A DNA stretch of 64,000 bases from Certhia americana (lineage: Eukaryota > Chordata > Aves > Passeriformes > Certhiidae). Location of the stretch: the NCBI GenBank assembly GCA_018697195.1, contig CM031870.1:12425534-12489533 (forward strand). Direction: 5' to 3'. Positions 1 through 12,491 of the stretch are shown here, in pieces (the first letter of the stretch is position 1; every line of letters begins with the position of its first letter). The position numbers were made by a program, and so were the translations under genes. The notes beneath the pieces are model-generated. The model saw only the letters and a list, made by a program, of their open reading frames with translations. It was not told where the DNA came from and did no database searches.

Positions 1-3000
1 GAAGGGGACAGCAAATTTGCCTGTAGAAATTATGCCAACCTGCTAATACAACTAATCAGGAATTGGTGAAACCAAGAAGTCAAGGGCAAATTACAGGATT
101 TTATTATGATTACTGTGGATTTCAGAGTTGTTTGTTCTGGGGAGTACATTCTACATTACTACAGTCAGACCTGGAGGTGGACAGACCAAAAACTCTCACT
201 AATAAGAACATGGGACAAGTAAACATTTTACTTTGAGAAACCTGAGTTCCCTTCTCTATACTGGGAAAATAAGGAAGTTTACAAGGTTTTGTACACAAAG
301 ACTGCATGATAGCATAGAGATACTGTTACAGCTGAAGTAGAAAAAGATGTTGAAAAATCTATGTTTTCCTAGGATTTCTTTCAGATAACTTACTTTCTTT
401 TTACAGTACCATTCCTCAGATAACTCAGGAATTAATTAAAACAGAAAATCACAGTGAGATGAAATCAGATGAAAGGGCATTTCTCCATATGCAAGAACAG
501 GACGTCTGCAAAGCTGCTTCATTTCTACTCCTTGCTTTCAGTTATGTCATTGACAACAGGAAGAAGGCCAAATAGAGATGTCCTTATTTTGACAGAGCAC
601 ACGAAATCCAGGCCTTTGCAAACACAGTCAAACATTGTAATGCCTTAGTTTGGGTCTCTTGGGTTGCAGCTGCAGATAAGACTTTTCAAGCTGCAGCAGC
701 CAGGCCAAGCAGAGTCTTTGATAACCCAGTGTCTGTGGCAGAACTAACTTTGTCTATGGCTCACTTCTGTAAAGGAGAATTTAATGACATTCACAGGCTG
801 GGGTGTTTATTCCCTTTTCAAAAACACAAATCCCACCATTTGCTTTATAAATGAGTTTTTACCTACTTTCCATTTATCCTATTCATTTAGGAAGATGTGC
901 TCTGCACACTTTCAGTTATCTCCAGCTGAGACTTCCCACCAAAACTGGCTGGTCTTCTTGTGGAGAGGGGTTTGTCTTACAACTCCTGCACAAGTGGTAA
1001 TGGAATATTTCACCCCATTCTTTATGCACTGGCCAGCTTCCTAAACAAAGATAATTAATTAATTCCACAGCTTCACAGAGCGACCTGGGATAATCCTAGA
1101 AAATGCCATCTTTTGGAGCAGAGTAAGCATCTGCTCCACAGCAGGATGGGTTGGGCAAAGCAACACATGGAAATCAGATTCACTGGGAAATCAGTCATGC
1201 ACCAGCTCAGTAACTGCTAATAATGCACAGATAACACAAGGATGTGCAGAAAGCACTGACACTGTGTTCTGATTATCAAGCAGAACTTCATCCTGATGCC
1301 TGCAGGTCTGGAGAGCAAATACCTCTGCATTAATACATGATTTGGATTTTCCAGAACACTGGGACCAGCATATTAAAAGCAGAAGGCTCTCCCTCATCAG
1401 ATTTGGTTGTTAGTTTGGGCTCAAGGACACATATAGCTCTTCCTATGAAAAAAAAACATGAATTCCAACTTACTTTTAAAGGGGGAAAAATACAAACACG
1501 GCAAGCTGCCTTATCTGGCTGATGAATTAAGTTGTAGCCTATTCATCTCTCTTGTTTTGCTCAAAAAGCATTTCCTAACCGAGTCACTCAGGAAAGGGGA
1601 AATGTTCAGAAAGGCTGAGTAGAAAACAAATCTGAGTAGAAAACTAATCATAAGCCCACTTGAACAAAGTCCATGTCCCTAAAGCAGAATAGTTGCATCT
1701 TAGGTCTTTGTGAAGTCTTTACAAAGAGTACATATTGAAATAACAGCCCTTCTCATACAACACTTCTCACACAGATGAACCTGAGTGGAGAGATGCAGTT
1801 TGCCAGTGTATTGATGGCTCAAATGGGTAGAATTCCGAGATGTAAACACTCCTGAGACTGAATAGTCATTTTGTGGTTTTGTAATGAAGAATAATTTACT
1901 TTTTGTAACCCAAAGCACGACCAAAAGGGTTACCTGATTAACAGGTGAGGAGAGATGACACCCATGGGTTTGTAGGATTCCATGGCACACAAGAGCAGGG
2001 AGGCTTTGTTCTCTAAATGGCTCTACTTTCTTCCAGATGACCACATATTCCACAAAAAATCATCAATCACTACTCCTTTTTGCAATGACCCATCACCACA
2101 GTGTGAGCCACGACAGTTCCCATAATAGTCTTAATGAGAACTTGGAAGATTTAGTGCAATATTTCCATAAAACAAAAAGCACTGGCTGCCCTTGCACAAA
2201 GCCCCGTTGCATAGCTGCAACAAATCACTTTTTTAGCAATGATATTTTTCCTATAACACATAAAAGCTGTCCAATTTGTATGGAGCAGTAAAAGGCCCCT
2301 GGCTACATGCTAGGATAGAGGATATCCAAACATGCCTGACTTCCACCTGAGTTTTAATCAGAGAATATAGGAAATATGTATGTGACGATGGTTCTGACCC
2401 CGTTCTTTCAAGTGAATAAATGTACTTTTAACTGAGAGGAAGAGAGATGTCAGTTCAGAGCTAAAGGAATTCATAAAGACATATTTAGGACCCAGGAGAA
2501 AAGATAAAAAGACTCACAAAATTAACATTAACAGCAGGCACACAGTGCAGCTTTAAAATATTTTTAAGGTTTTAGAGACATAACACCTGAAGGCTACAAA
2601 TGTGTCTTTCACAAACACTTTATCTAAGTTAGCATCTGCTGCTGGGGTCATTCCCCAAAATCACACACAAGAGGGGCATTTCTCACACACTGAGGCAGGT
2701 AAAGAAAAACAGGGCTTCTGCTCTTCAGCATATATTTGAATATTCACTGCCAGTGATTCAGGAATGCTTGAGGTAGGCACAGCATTGAAATTCCCTCCTC
2801 TCTGGTGGGATATTTCCAGTCCTGTTGGGCTGCCCTTGGCCTTGACCTTGGGCTGTGACAGATCCAGGTCCTGTAGCTGTGCAGAGAACACTCAGAACAA
2901 TTCCCATGAAAAACATCACTGGGAATTTTCTGTGCCTGGGGAAATTCTGGGATTTGAGTGCTCTGTAATGGCATCGTGAGTTTGTGTCACTTGTCCCTGG

Positions 3001-6000
3001 GTGATAATTCCCAGAGCATCCTCCCAGAACAAAACCCCTTGTCCAGCAGCAGCCCCAGCCCAGCTCATGGTGATAATGCTGCACCTGCTCCACCAGAGGG
3101 GAAGAAAAAAAACTCACCTAAACCCTGGCATTAGTTATATGCTGCTACATAGCAAGTTCTTTTCTGTCCATAATTCTATTATAAATATAAACAATCCAAA
3201 AGATACAGGTGGCAAATGGGTCTGCTGACCTTCTGCCTTTAATTACAGTGCTGCAAACAACAGATTTTTGCATGGAGTTTGATTTGAAAAAGCAGAAAGC
3301 AGGAAACAATAAAAAAGAAATTGAAAATGTTTGCTCTTTGTTTTTTGTGTAGTACCTTTTTAAGACTTTTGTCAAAGCACTGACTTTTCTCCCCCAATTA
3401 GAGTAAAAATAATTATTATAATTTCACTGGTAAATAAAAATACTAGTTTTTAAATTTAAAAATACCAATTCTATATTCTGTACAAAAAATATGAAAACAG
3501 TATAATTTGATTGATAGAGGAAAACTTGTTTCTCCAGCTTAAAAAGATAATTTGACTTTAGTTAACTTTAATTAACTTCTACACCTGCACTCTCCCAATG
3601 AGCTCAGGGGGAAGATTAGCCACAGTATATGATGCTAACAGAAGTTCAATTCAATATTTATTATTCATCCCAGTGTTCTGTAGGAATTAATTCATTTAAT
3701 AAGCAAACAGGCATTGTGAATACTAGAATGGATTTTCAACACTTCAGATATTTATGTCAGTGGAGGTAACAGAGAAAATGTTTACTTGTGAGGCACTGAG
3801 ATGTCATTTTCCCCTGTGTATTTCTCTTCTCCACTGATGTTTTCCCTCAAAACTTCCCTCACACTGATCCAGAGTCAAACCACTGCTCATGGTGCAGCTG
3901 GAGTCCATGAGAGTTTGTCTTACTGGGACAAACTCCCTCTCTAAGTGGGTAATTCTGGTTTTCAGTCTCATTTCCCTGCTCTACACCCCATTTATTGAAA
4001 ATCCTCTGATAATCCTTTGTTTCACTGGTTGTTGGGTTTAAACATTCTTTCGGGGGTTAGATCTGTTGCCCAGTTGTAGGCAATGAACTTCACAGCAATA
4101 TTAGAGTTGTGACTCTATTTATCAAAAAAAAAAAAAACCAAACAAACAAACAAAAAAAAAAAAACCCAAAAAACAAAAAAACTTTCAAGCAGGTATTTCA
4201 AGCTCTCTCCCCTATTGTAAAAGAACATCACAATCCATTCCTGTTATTTGGGGATTCTTGGATCAGATTTCAATCTCTTTCAAATCCCAGTTCCTTGCCT
4301 TCATGTCAGTGACTCACATTTGGTTGCTGCGCTCATGAAGTGTTTTATTAATGAAGATGGAATAACAAACACCCACACTCTGGCACATCTACTTAGGCCT
4401 CACAGTTTTACTTTTCTCTTTGCTGGTACTTTCACACATTTGTTTTCCATATTTCAGATGCTTGAGGCCTTGATAGCATCATTATAGAACTGTTTAATCA
4501 AACTCACAGTTTACTCTGACAATATTTGGCATTAGTAAGAGCTATAACTCACCATAAACATTCCACTGGCAACTCACTCATGGGAGATTTTTCAGTGGCT
4601 TTTATATAATCAAAAATCGTGTGGCATTAAAAAGACACTTCAATACAGACTGTAATTCTGAATTATTTTGCTATGGTTTTTTGTACACATAGAAGAAAAA
4701 CCAGCAGATTTCTTCCACTGTTGTGTATAAATTTGATACAAAACAGTGGCAAAAACTGTAGTAATAAAAAACTTTTTTGTTCCCTGAGGAGGGAGAAGCG
4801 CCATTCAACTGAGTGATCCAAACAAAGAATAAAAAATGCTTCAGATGCCAAAAAAAGTGCATTTAGAGAAAAACTTAGGAAGAATATGTATTAGAGGCAA
4901 AAATGGAAATTTCCAACAAGCCATTACATCTAGGTCCTAAGCTGGGGAAATTTAGGACTACAATAAAGATCCTTGCACATCTGCTAGTTCTTAAAGGTTC
5001 TGTTACTGGTCACACTGGAATAAAGAATCATGCTCTATACTCTCACCAAGTACAACCACTGTTGTGCTCTTAACAACACTTTCAATCTTACTTAGGCAGG
5101 AAATTACTGGCAGTTTTCTTAGGATGTAAATTGGAAAACACCGATGAGCAACAGGCAGAACTTGCAATTGCTTCAATTACTCTCATAACCCCTTCCTTTT
5201 TTAAAAACATCAATACTACAGATTGCTTTGGGGAGCTTATTTCTTCCTGCATTTTTTTAAATAGTATTTTGCATTCAATGGATGTTTAGCCATCTCCTCA
5301 GAAGCAAATCTATCCCTCAACACAAATACTTCCTTCACAGCTACTGGGGAACTACACAAACAGCCAAGGGAAGAGATCAATATCACACTATTTTCAGCTG
5401 TTTGGTCTTCACCCTTAATACAGTCAGACTGCCAGAATCTCCATGTGTGGTAATTGCAAATTGCTTTTGATTTTAGCACCTAATTTGCATTTATGTTTCA
5501 AATATCCAGACACAGATGTGTCTATTTAAACAGGCACCCACAAATCTTTATTCTGGGGCTGAGATTTCTGCTAAAATACTCAAAGCAAATGCTTTGACCT
5601 TTCTCCATCAGAGTGTTCACATGCTTCACATGAAGAATATCCAAGTGCTCTGTGATGTGAGGACATTTATTCAATCACCCCTTCAGCCATCTCCTCATCT
5701 GTACACACTCTCACTTTGGGAAAGTGCAGTGACAATCAACATTCTGTTCTCTGCTAAATAAATAAGAGGGTGATTACAGCCATTTTCCAGAGGAACCTGA
5801 GATGTGCTGGACTTCGCGGACTTGAACTCTCAGATGTCAAAATTCTATCCTGTAAAACCTCCTATCATCTTACATTTATACAGACAAGAATATTTTCCTC
5901 CACACTTGTGCTAATATGGCCAAGAGGACACTCACTGCACACTTCCACCTAACCCACAATAAAGCTTAGTTCTGGAACAAAATTAAACTATCTCAGATAT

Positions 6001-6496
6001 GATTTTCCCCAGATTTGACTTACTCAAAGCAAACCACATCTATTACCAGCAAAAAACCACAGACCATTGCTCTTGGTAGCTCATTTCAGACTCATTCAAA
6101 CTGGTACTTTTCTGCTAAAAGTTAAAAAAATAATCTCAACAACAAACCCCAGACACGTTATGAACCTGGTGTTTTTAAGCAGCAATTTAAGAATAACATC
6201 TTTCTTTCAATAATGAACGAGGGAAATCACACAAATACTCAAAAGTTTGAATGAATCTAGGTTGTTTAAAAAAATCAAAAATTTAAATGTTCTAGATTCA
6301 AAAAAGTTTCTCTTCTACCATTATTACATCTGTTCTCTGCCAGGTGAGAGCACTACTGCACCAAATTCACTAAAACACATTTTAGGCTTAGCAGGGAGCC
6401 TGGCTGAGCTGGGAGGCAGCAGTGGCAGTGCCTGCACAGCAAATCCACAGCCAAGGCGCTGAGTGCAGCACAGTACAAATCCAGCTTAGTGCAAAG
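1..6496. other. Non-coding AT-rich DNA, no gene seen
   Basis: Both strands have frequent stops, and I see no run of codons with a recognisable protein pattern. The region holds only short A/T runs and one A-rich tract, listed separately. The piece at 2760-3110 is richer in G and C, but I can assign it to no gene or repeat family. It reads like intron or intergenic DNA of a vertebrate. Confidence 0.7.
4122..4183. repeat. A-rich low-complexity tract with short C interruptions
   Basis: Runs of A are broken by single C and CCC on the plus strand, so the minus strand is T-rich with G and GGG interruptions. Two similar tracts occur at 40260-40342 and 47718-47768, always A-rich on the plus strand. 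It may be a decayed retroposon tail or simple-sequence growth; no retroposon body is recognisable beside it. Confidence 0.75.
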
Positions 6497-6507
6497 CATC
6501 CTTCAGA

Positions 6508-6535
6508 AGAAAAAAAAAAAAACAAAAAAAAAACT
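6508..6535. repeat. Poly-A tract, interrupted once
   Basis: Two A runs separated by a single C, just left of the CpG-rich patch. Simple low-complexity DNA. No retroposon body is seen directly upstream on the plus strand. Confidence 0.8.
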
Positions 6536-6539
6536 TTTG

Positions 6540-6795
6540 AGTAACATGCCAGCGGTTGAATTTGTGCTCTGAGGAGCAGCCCAGCAGAGGAGCACGGCTC
6601 CCTGCCGGCACGGTTTGCTGCCGGTTGTCACTAGATGGCATCTCGGCATCGCGCTTCGCATCTCGGAGCGCATCACCGCCGAACCGCTGCCAGCATCCTG
6701 CCGAGAGCACAGCTCACCACCACACACAGACAATCCTGCCTCGGTCCGCATGCCCCGCGTCCCGTCCTGGTGGAATTCACGAGATTTATTCCCGG
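6540..6795. promoter_or_regulatory. Isolated CpG-rich patch, candidate regulatory element
   Basis: By eye this 255-bp stretch holds about 22 CpG dinucleotides, while the kilobases on both sides have almost none. CpG persists in vertebrate DNA where methylation is low in the germ line, as at promoters, enhancers and CTCF sites. The patch contains a good CTCF-like motif at 6629-6642. I see no TATA box and no convincing first exon; the open frames across it are short and unlike any protein I know. It sits 50 bp left of an LTR-like element but is not part of it, because the other copy of that element lacks this sequence. It could also be a GC-rich remnant of an old repeat. Confidence 0.4.
6629..6642 (+). 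promoter_or_regulatory. CTCF-like binding motif
   Basis: The bases TCACTAGATGGCAT match the vertebrate CTCF core (CCASYAGRKGGCRS) at 12 of 14 positions, including the central AG and GGC contacts. CTCF acts as a chromatin-loop anchor and insulator. The surrounding CpG-rich patch makes chance less likely, but a 14-bp match alone occurs many times in a genome. Confidence 0.4.
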
Positions 6796-6841
6796 AAATT
6801 GGCCCTTAATACACATCACAATGCGTTTGTCTAAATGACTG

Positions 6842-6848
6842 TACTGCT
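6842..6848. repeat. Left flanking direct repeat of the LTR-like element
   Basis: TACTGCT here is repeated exactly at 7463-7469, on the far side of the element. The second copy of this family is flanked by 5-bp repeats, so the true target-site duplication is probably TACTG, with the extra CT shared by chance. Confidence 0.55.
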
Positions 6849-7462
6849 CTTGGGTTTTTTTGATGGTTTTGATGATTCTCGAGATTTTAAAAAGTCTTTT
6901 CCCCAAGCCCCGTGGTTGAACAAAAAGTCAAGAGTTGTTGATTCTGTTTTCCAAGGTTGTTTCTTTTTCCTTATCTATTCCATTCTCTCCCTGACTAGCA
7001 GAGATCCTCTCAGCAGGTCAGTTCAAGGCACAATCCACCTCCCTCAGGGTGGTGTTTACTTTTATGCTAAAAACTACATGTACTTTATTTAAGATAACTT
7101 TCCAATACCTATCACCTTTGTTGGACAGTCTGTCTACTCTAAACCAACCAGAAAATGCCACCATCACAGCAGAAGATGGAGGACAAGAAGAATAAGAAGG
7201 AGGACAGGTCACACCCACATTCCTCTATTCTAAAAACTCCCATTCTAAAACCCCCAAAATTCTACTTTTCACCCTGTGACCAATTAACTATCACTCTACT
7301 CAAACTCGTGTGGCCTGTAAATCCTCCCACAGAGATGGTAATTTCTCCCATGGGCTAAAATGGAAGGCACAGGAGTTTTTGACTCTGTGCCAAGGTCTCT
7401 CAACCCCCTGCCTGGGTCTGAAATCATCCAGGAGAGTCAGAGGAGTGTCCTGGGCTCTGACA
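6847..7462 (-). mobile_element. LTR-like element of ~615 bp (copy A), probable solo LTR
   Basis: The sequence is a near full-length inverted copy of 21647-22249. Read on the minus strand it begins TGTCAGAG and runs about 615 bp. Both copies are bounded by short direct repeats, so the ends are real insertion boundaries. At the place where copy B has a TATA box (TATAAAAG), this copy reads CATAAAAG (7059-7066), so the core promoter is probably damaged. There is no internal retroviral coding sequence, as expected for a solo LTR. The far end lacks the usual CA, which is odd for an LTR; a non-autonomous element of another class is the alternative. I cannot name the family with certainty. Confidence 0.7.
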
Positions 7463-7469
7463 TACTGCT
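7463..7469. repeat. Right flanking direct repeat of the LTR-like element
   Basis: Exact repeat of TACTGCT at 6842-6848, supporting insertion by a mechanism that duplicates about 5 bp of target. Confidence 0.55.
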
Positions 7470-7524
7470 ATTAAGAGGGACCATTGGCAGGGGTAACTGT
7501 CTAATTTATATGCTTCATCCCTAG

Positions 7525-7550
7525 ATCAAAATTGACATATCAATTTTGAT
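7525..7550. repeat. Perfect 11-bp inverted repeat with 4-base loop
   Basis: ATCAAAATTGA (7525-7535) is followed by CATA and then by its exact reverse complement (7540-7550). It lies 62 bp right of the LTR-like element and is not part of it. The stem is AT-rich. No known regulatory site or RNA is recognised. Confidence 0.8.
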
Positions 7551-10500
7551 TCTCGTCAGAATTCTCATGAGTTTTTATTGCTGGATCCCAGAAGCAGATT
7601 TTCAAGTTTGGTGTTTGTTTGATTGGTTTTGTCTTCTTTTCAAATCTTGGGTGTATTAGTAACACTTTACAGACACTGCTAATATGGATAAAATATAAAA
7701 GAAAACCACAAAAAATATATTTACTGAACTATACATATTTTTTATATCAATGATTCATTGATTTATTTGCCTCTAAGACTCATAAAAGCATCAAAATGAA
7801 TGGGATATGATTCCCACACCACAGCTCAACAGACCTGGTTTGATGGGCAGCTATATAAAGGTTAAGTCTTGCTGTGCAAACTTTTATGCAACTCAATAGT
7901 TGTACTCATTTGTTTTCCCAATAGCACATTTTCACAAATCCTGACTGAAAACTAAGATTCAAAGACCAAGCAAGGCCAAAAGATCACTTCCCTTTATTTT
8001 CATTTGGATGATGCAGACAGAAATTACAGAAGTGCTGTATGAAATGTATTTTTATATCCTTTTTGTTACAGTGTCTCATATCCATCTATGGGAGTGCACT
8101 GCACCCTACAACCAATTTAGTACTGCTGGCAGTGAAGAACATGAACTTCTGCACAGCTTTCATACAACTCTGGTGCAGACACAGACTTTTCCTGCTTTTT
8201 CTTCATCAAGAATCTTTTGTCAAACCATACCTGGAATTTCAGCAGCTCTCTGGATTCACCTGCTTGTTAGCACTTGAATTTTCTGCTATTGGAAATTGTT
8301 TATTCTTATTTTATTTAGTCTCTCACCTCCTTGGCTAAAGCACAAACAGAATCTCTAATGGTGAAATGAAGGAAGGCTGTGAGAACCAGGCAATTTCTCA
8401 GTTTCATCTCTCCTGCCAGAAAAGATGACACCTAACTCAATTTTAATCAAGGAAAAACTCAAAATCTCAACTGTGTCAACTTATCCTGGAGATCTTCTTC
8501 TCTACGAATAATAAATCAGCTCCAGCTCTGTAGACACCACACTATTACCACTCCAGGCAAGGTTAAGCCTGATAAACAACATTCAGCACCTGATTTAATA
8601 ACAACACACAAGTGTAGGCTGATGGAACGGGGAAAAGGCGTCAGTGTATTGCAGGAGTTTCAACCCAAGAGTAACTGCTTTGTGCTAACTTCATCCATCA
8701 CTAAGTAACATTTTTAATTTGAGGGCTTTCCCTATACAACCCGCAACAGTAACATTGTCTCATCATCTAAACCATACTGGAGTATTTTCAAGGAGACATT
8801 TCCAGATAATGTGGAAATATTATCCATAATATATGGAATAATAGTTGTGACCTCCAACCATTAGGCCAATTCCTCTGCTGGGATAAAAACACAGCCATGG
8901 GCATTAATAGGGAGCTAAACACTGTGAGCAGATGGAGGTGGAAAGAACAAAAAAAAGGATTCTGTACCTGCTTCTGACTTCTCCCATCTGCTGTGCATTA
9001 ACACAGCAACACTTCATGTGCCTGGATTCTCAGATCAGTAACGTAATGGAAAACTTTACAAAATCTTCCCACAAGAAGCATCTCAGGTAAAATTTTCCCC
9101 TCATTCTGTATTCCATTCACCATAAACCACTCTCCGATCCTCATGACAGCTGTAAGGAATTTCCTCTACATTCCAGTTGTTCTGTAGATGGGTTTGAGAA
9201 ACAAACCCAAATTTAGCCAGATATTCCCCAGATTTGTTGGTTTTATTGGCACAAGTTAGATCAGCTCTATGTTACTCTTTGAGATGCCTGCACAATGCAC
9301 TTTCCCTTCTCCCCCTGTGCAGAACACTCTCCCCTCCCACCCAACCCATTATCCAAATGCTCTATGATGATGCTCAGGGAAGAGTTATTTTTGCTTTCAG
9401 TTCTATTGTTCTCTCCCTGGTAGTGACAGATTCATTTAACATTTTTAAGAATGCTAACACACATTCCATTCAATAGGAATCTGAAATTTAAAGAAATCCA
9501 CCTCTTTTTTTGCAAGCCATTATCCCCAGCTAATAGATATCCTTCCTGAAGCAGCAGCAGAGATGAAGTAATTTCAGGTACTATCACATTTCTATTCAGG
9601 TCACAGGCAGCAATTCTTGCAGCAATTTTATTTCTCAGCAAAAATCATTATTGTCCCTCCTGAATTACCCTGAAGAATCCTTTTTTACTCCTACTACCTT
9701 TTCTCAACTTTCCTTGATTAAAAAACAGTATATGATATTTATTATCAAATATCAATATATAGACGAGAGTGTGAGAAATGGAGACTGGGGGAAAAGCAAA
9801 GGCACTTTATAAAACATAAACCTTTAATAAGCAGAAAGGAGGAGTTAAAGCAGCCTAAGAAAAGACTGTGAAGCTGCAGATAGAAGAGTGCAGCACTTAG
9901 AGGAAGCCATAGGAAAAAGGGACAGAAATCCAAAGATCCAGCCGAAATTCATCCCTCCAGAGTCTGGCAGTCAGTAATTTTACAACTTCCTAAAGCTTCC
10001 AATAATAATTCCTTCAGTTAGATTTCCTTAGCTCTGCAGGTACAACCAACTGCCTGATGAGATTTAAGAACAAAAGAAAGGCTTTAAAAGACTCAATCAC
10101 TCAGCTTAATGAAAACATCTTGAATTATTTAACAAACAATCTATTAGGCAGCTCTAGCTATCAGGAAACATGAAGTTTGATGGATCTGACTCCCTGCTGG
10201 AGTTTTATATCACAGTGACTCCAGCCCTTTCAATGCAGTCTCAGTGATGTAACACAAGTGAATTCAGCCTGAGATTGAGCTGCATTAGACTTTCATATAG
10301 GATCTGTCACTAAGAGCAGGAAAAGCAGCCAACAATTATTTAAAAAATAATAAAAAAAAAAGCCTGGAACTGGGACTTTATTCAATAATTCGTTCTCAGG
10401 TCCATTTGAATTCTCATCTGTCAACTCTCCTTTTATTACCAGACTGTTCTATAAGCAGTGATCTGGCAACACACTTGAAAAATCTACGTATTCCTTCTCA

Positions 10501-12429
10501 TTCATCACAACAAACAATTTTCCAAGCAACAACAGAGACAGTGTAATTTCAAGAGCAATAAGCTCAACTCCTAACTCATTATTTTTATGCCGTTGTAGTG
10601 TGGCATAAGAAATATCACGGAAAACAGGAAACCTTTTCCTCTTTCAATCACAACCCTCTTCAGTACATCAAAATGCACTGTTAAACATGCCTTTAAAACT
10701 CTTTCCATCACTCAAAAATAAACAAAAAATAATTAAAGTCCAAGCTACTGAGGCTCAAGGAAGACAATTCAAATCTTGTTTGTTAAGTCACTACCTCAAA
10801 GTCTGAGGACACTTTGTTACAGAAAACAAAAGGATTCAGTCACAGGGAAAAAAAAAAAAAAAATAGAACTCCCTGAGACAATTTGACCAAGAAATTTAGT
10901 AAAGCCCCCACCCTCTCAGTACAAAATGACAGGTGTTCATCAAATCTTGTTCTGCACTTGTAAAAACATTTTCTAGTTTAGAGAACACATTCAGCCAGAA
11001 AAACACTATATCATTCGTCAAAACATTACCTCTTAATGACACAAACCTAATTTCGATGCAAATATATGAAGCACAAAAAAAATGTTTCTGAAGATAAACC
11101 TCCACCTCTCAGAACATCATTCTGAAAGTCAGTTTTTGACAAACTAACAAGGGCTGTGACTTTGTGCAGCAATATGTTCCAGCCAGAAGCATCAGTTCAG
11201 GAAGAATTACTGAAAGATATTCCTCCAAAAGCTACTATAAGGGGTGAAAAAAGGATCCTGTCAAATCATCTGAGAAGCTAAAAATCTCTTATATTCATTT
11301 TCACTCTTCAAGATATTTTTGTACTTCCATTGGTGTGACTAAGCAGTTTCAGAAGCCAGAGATTTCCAACTGAAAGACAGTGTTCATTTGGAGGTGGTCC
11401 AAACACCTTCCTTTCAGAGAACTGTTAATGTTTGATGTTCATGTTTAAAACAGTATTAATCATGCCTGCAAACAGGGAAAAGGGGCTTGCCAAACATTCG
11501 GAATACTGAGTATTTCTTTATTCTGGCATAAATCCACACTCCTACAACCTCAAGTCTGAGGGGATAGAGATTAGATAATCAGAAAAAGAGGGGGGGAAAA
11601 TACCCAAGGTGTTCACAGAGTGACAATTTCAATTCCTGGCACTATCCAAGGAGAGGCACTTGGAAAGGCCCTGTAGCACGATATTACTGTTTTAGAGAGA
11701 CAAAAAAATATTAAAGGAACTTGACTGCAATGAATGATTAACTCTGAGCGACATCAGCCAGTGCTGAGTATCACCAGCCCCACTGTAAATCAGGTCTGTA
11801 ACACCTTAGCATGAGGTTTGTGGTACACATTTCCTGCCAAAATATGCTATTATACAGAAAATGAAGCATGCAGCCCAGACACAGGGTAGGTTGTATCCAA
11901 CCTCTAGAGTAAGGTAGTTCCCTGTTGCTCCAGCCCTGCTCAGTTTCCAAGCCAACAGGGGCCTTGCCCTTGTGAATGCTTTGCTCTTGCATGGCTCTGA
12001 ACTCACCCAAACTTCTGCTTTCTCTTTTTGTATCTTCCCTCCTCACTATAACATGGAATTCCAGAGATGCTTGCAGTTGTTCCCTGCCTCCCATTCCCTC
12101 AGATTTTCTCCCCCCTCTCTGCAGCAGACACACAGCTTGGAGCCCAGTCTGCACAGTTTGTAGCACACAAGAGAGAGCCATGGGGCTGTTAATGACCCTA
12201 ACTGCAACAATTCTAATCACTTTGCCTCTCTTTGCTAAGAAAGATATTTCCTGTACTATCTATATTCACATATTAAAGAGCATTTAAACCAATTCAAGCA
12301 CAGTCACTTCAAAAGCAGCAAGGTGTCACAGGTAAGAGTTAGTGCCAGTGATAGATGACTGAAACAATTTAAAAGAAGATCTAAACTCAGTTACAAAATC
12401 TAATCTCTCCAGCAAAATGCTTTACTTAC
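7551..12429. other. Non-coding AT-rich DNA, no gene seen
   Basis: No recognisable exon, RNA gene or repeat family. There is a short poly-A run near 10849-10862. Open frames are short and do not resemble known proteins; the one at 11771-12220 on the minus strand has no ATG at its 5' end and is discussed among the rejected items. Confidence 0.65.
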
Positions 12430-12489
12430 TGGACCTTGAGGACTGTTCTTGGCACTGGAAGCCAGAGTCATAACATCAGATTTATAGTC
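12430..12489 (-). CDS. Candidate 60-nt internal coding exon, unknown gene
   Basis: On the minus strand a long pyrimidine tract ends in TCTTTTCAG, then comes a 60-nt segment and then a near-perfect donor, GTAAGTAAA. The segment is exactly 20 codons, and only one of the three frames is open. It reads DYKSDVMTLASSAKNSP followed by QGP, a polar, serine-rich stretch. A symmetric phase-0 exon of this length fits a cassette exon that could be skipped without shifting the frame. I do not recognise the protein. No neighbouring exon can be tied to it with confidence, so the host gene would have long introns. A cryptic splice-site pair arising by chance remains possible. Confidence 0.4.
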
Positions 12490-12491
12490 CT

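Noticed and set aside
11771..12220. 149-codon minus-strand open frame
   Set aside because: It does not begin with ATG (GTG at its 5' end), the composition looks random, and no family is recognised.
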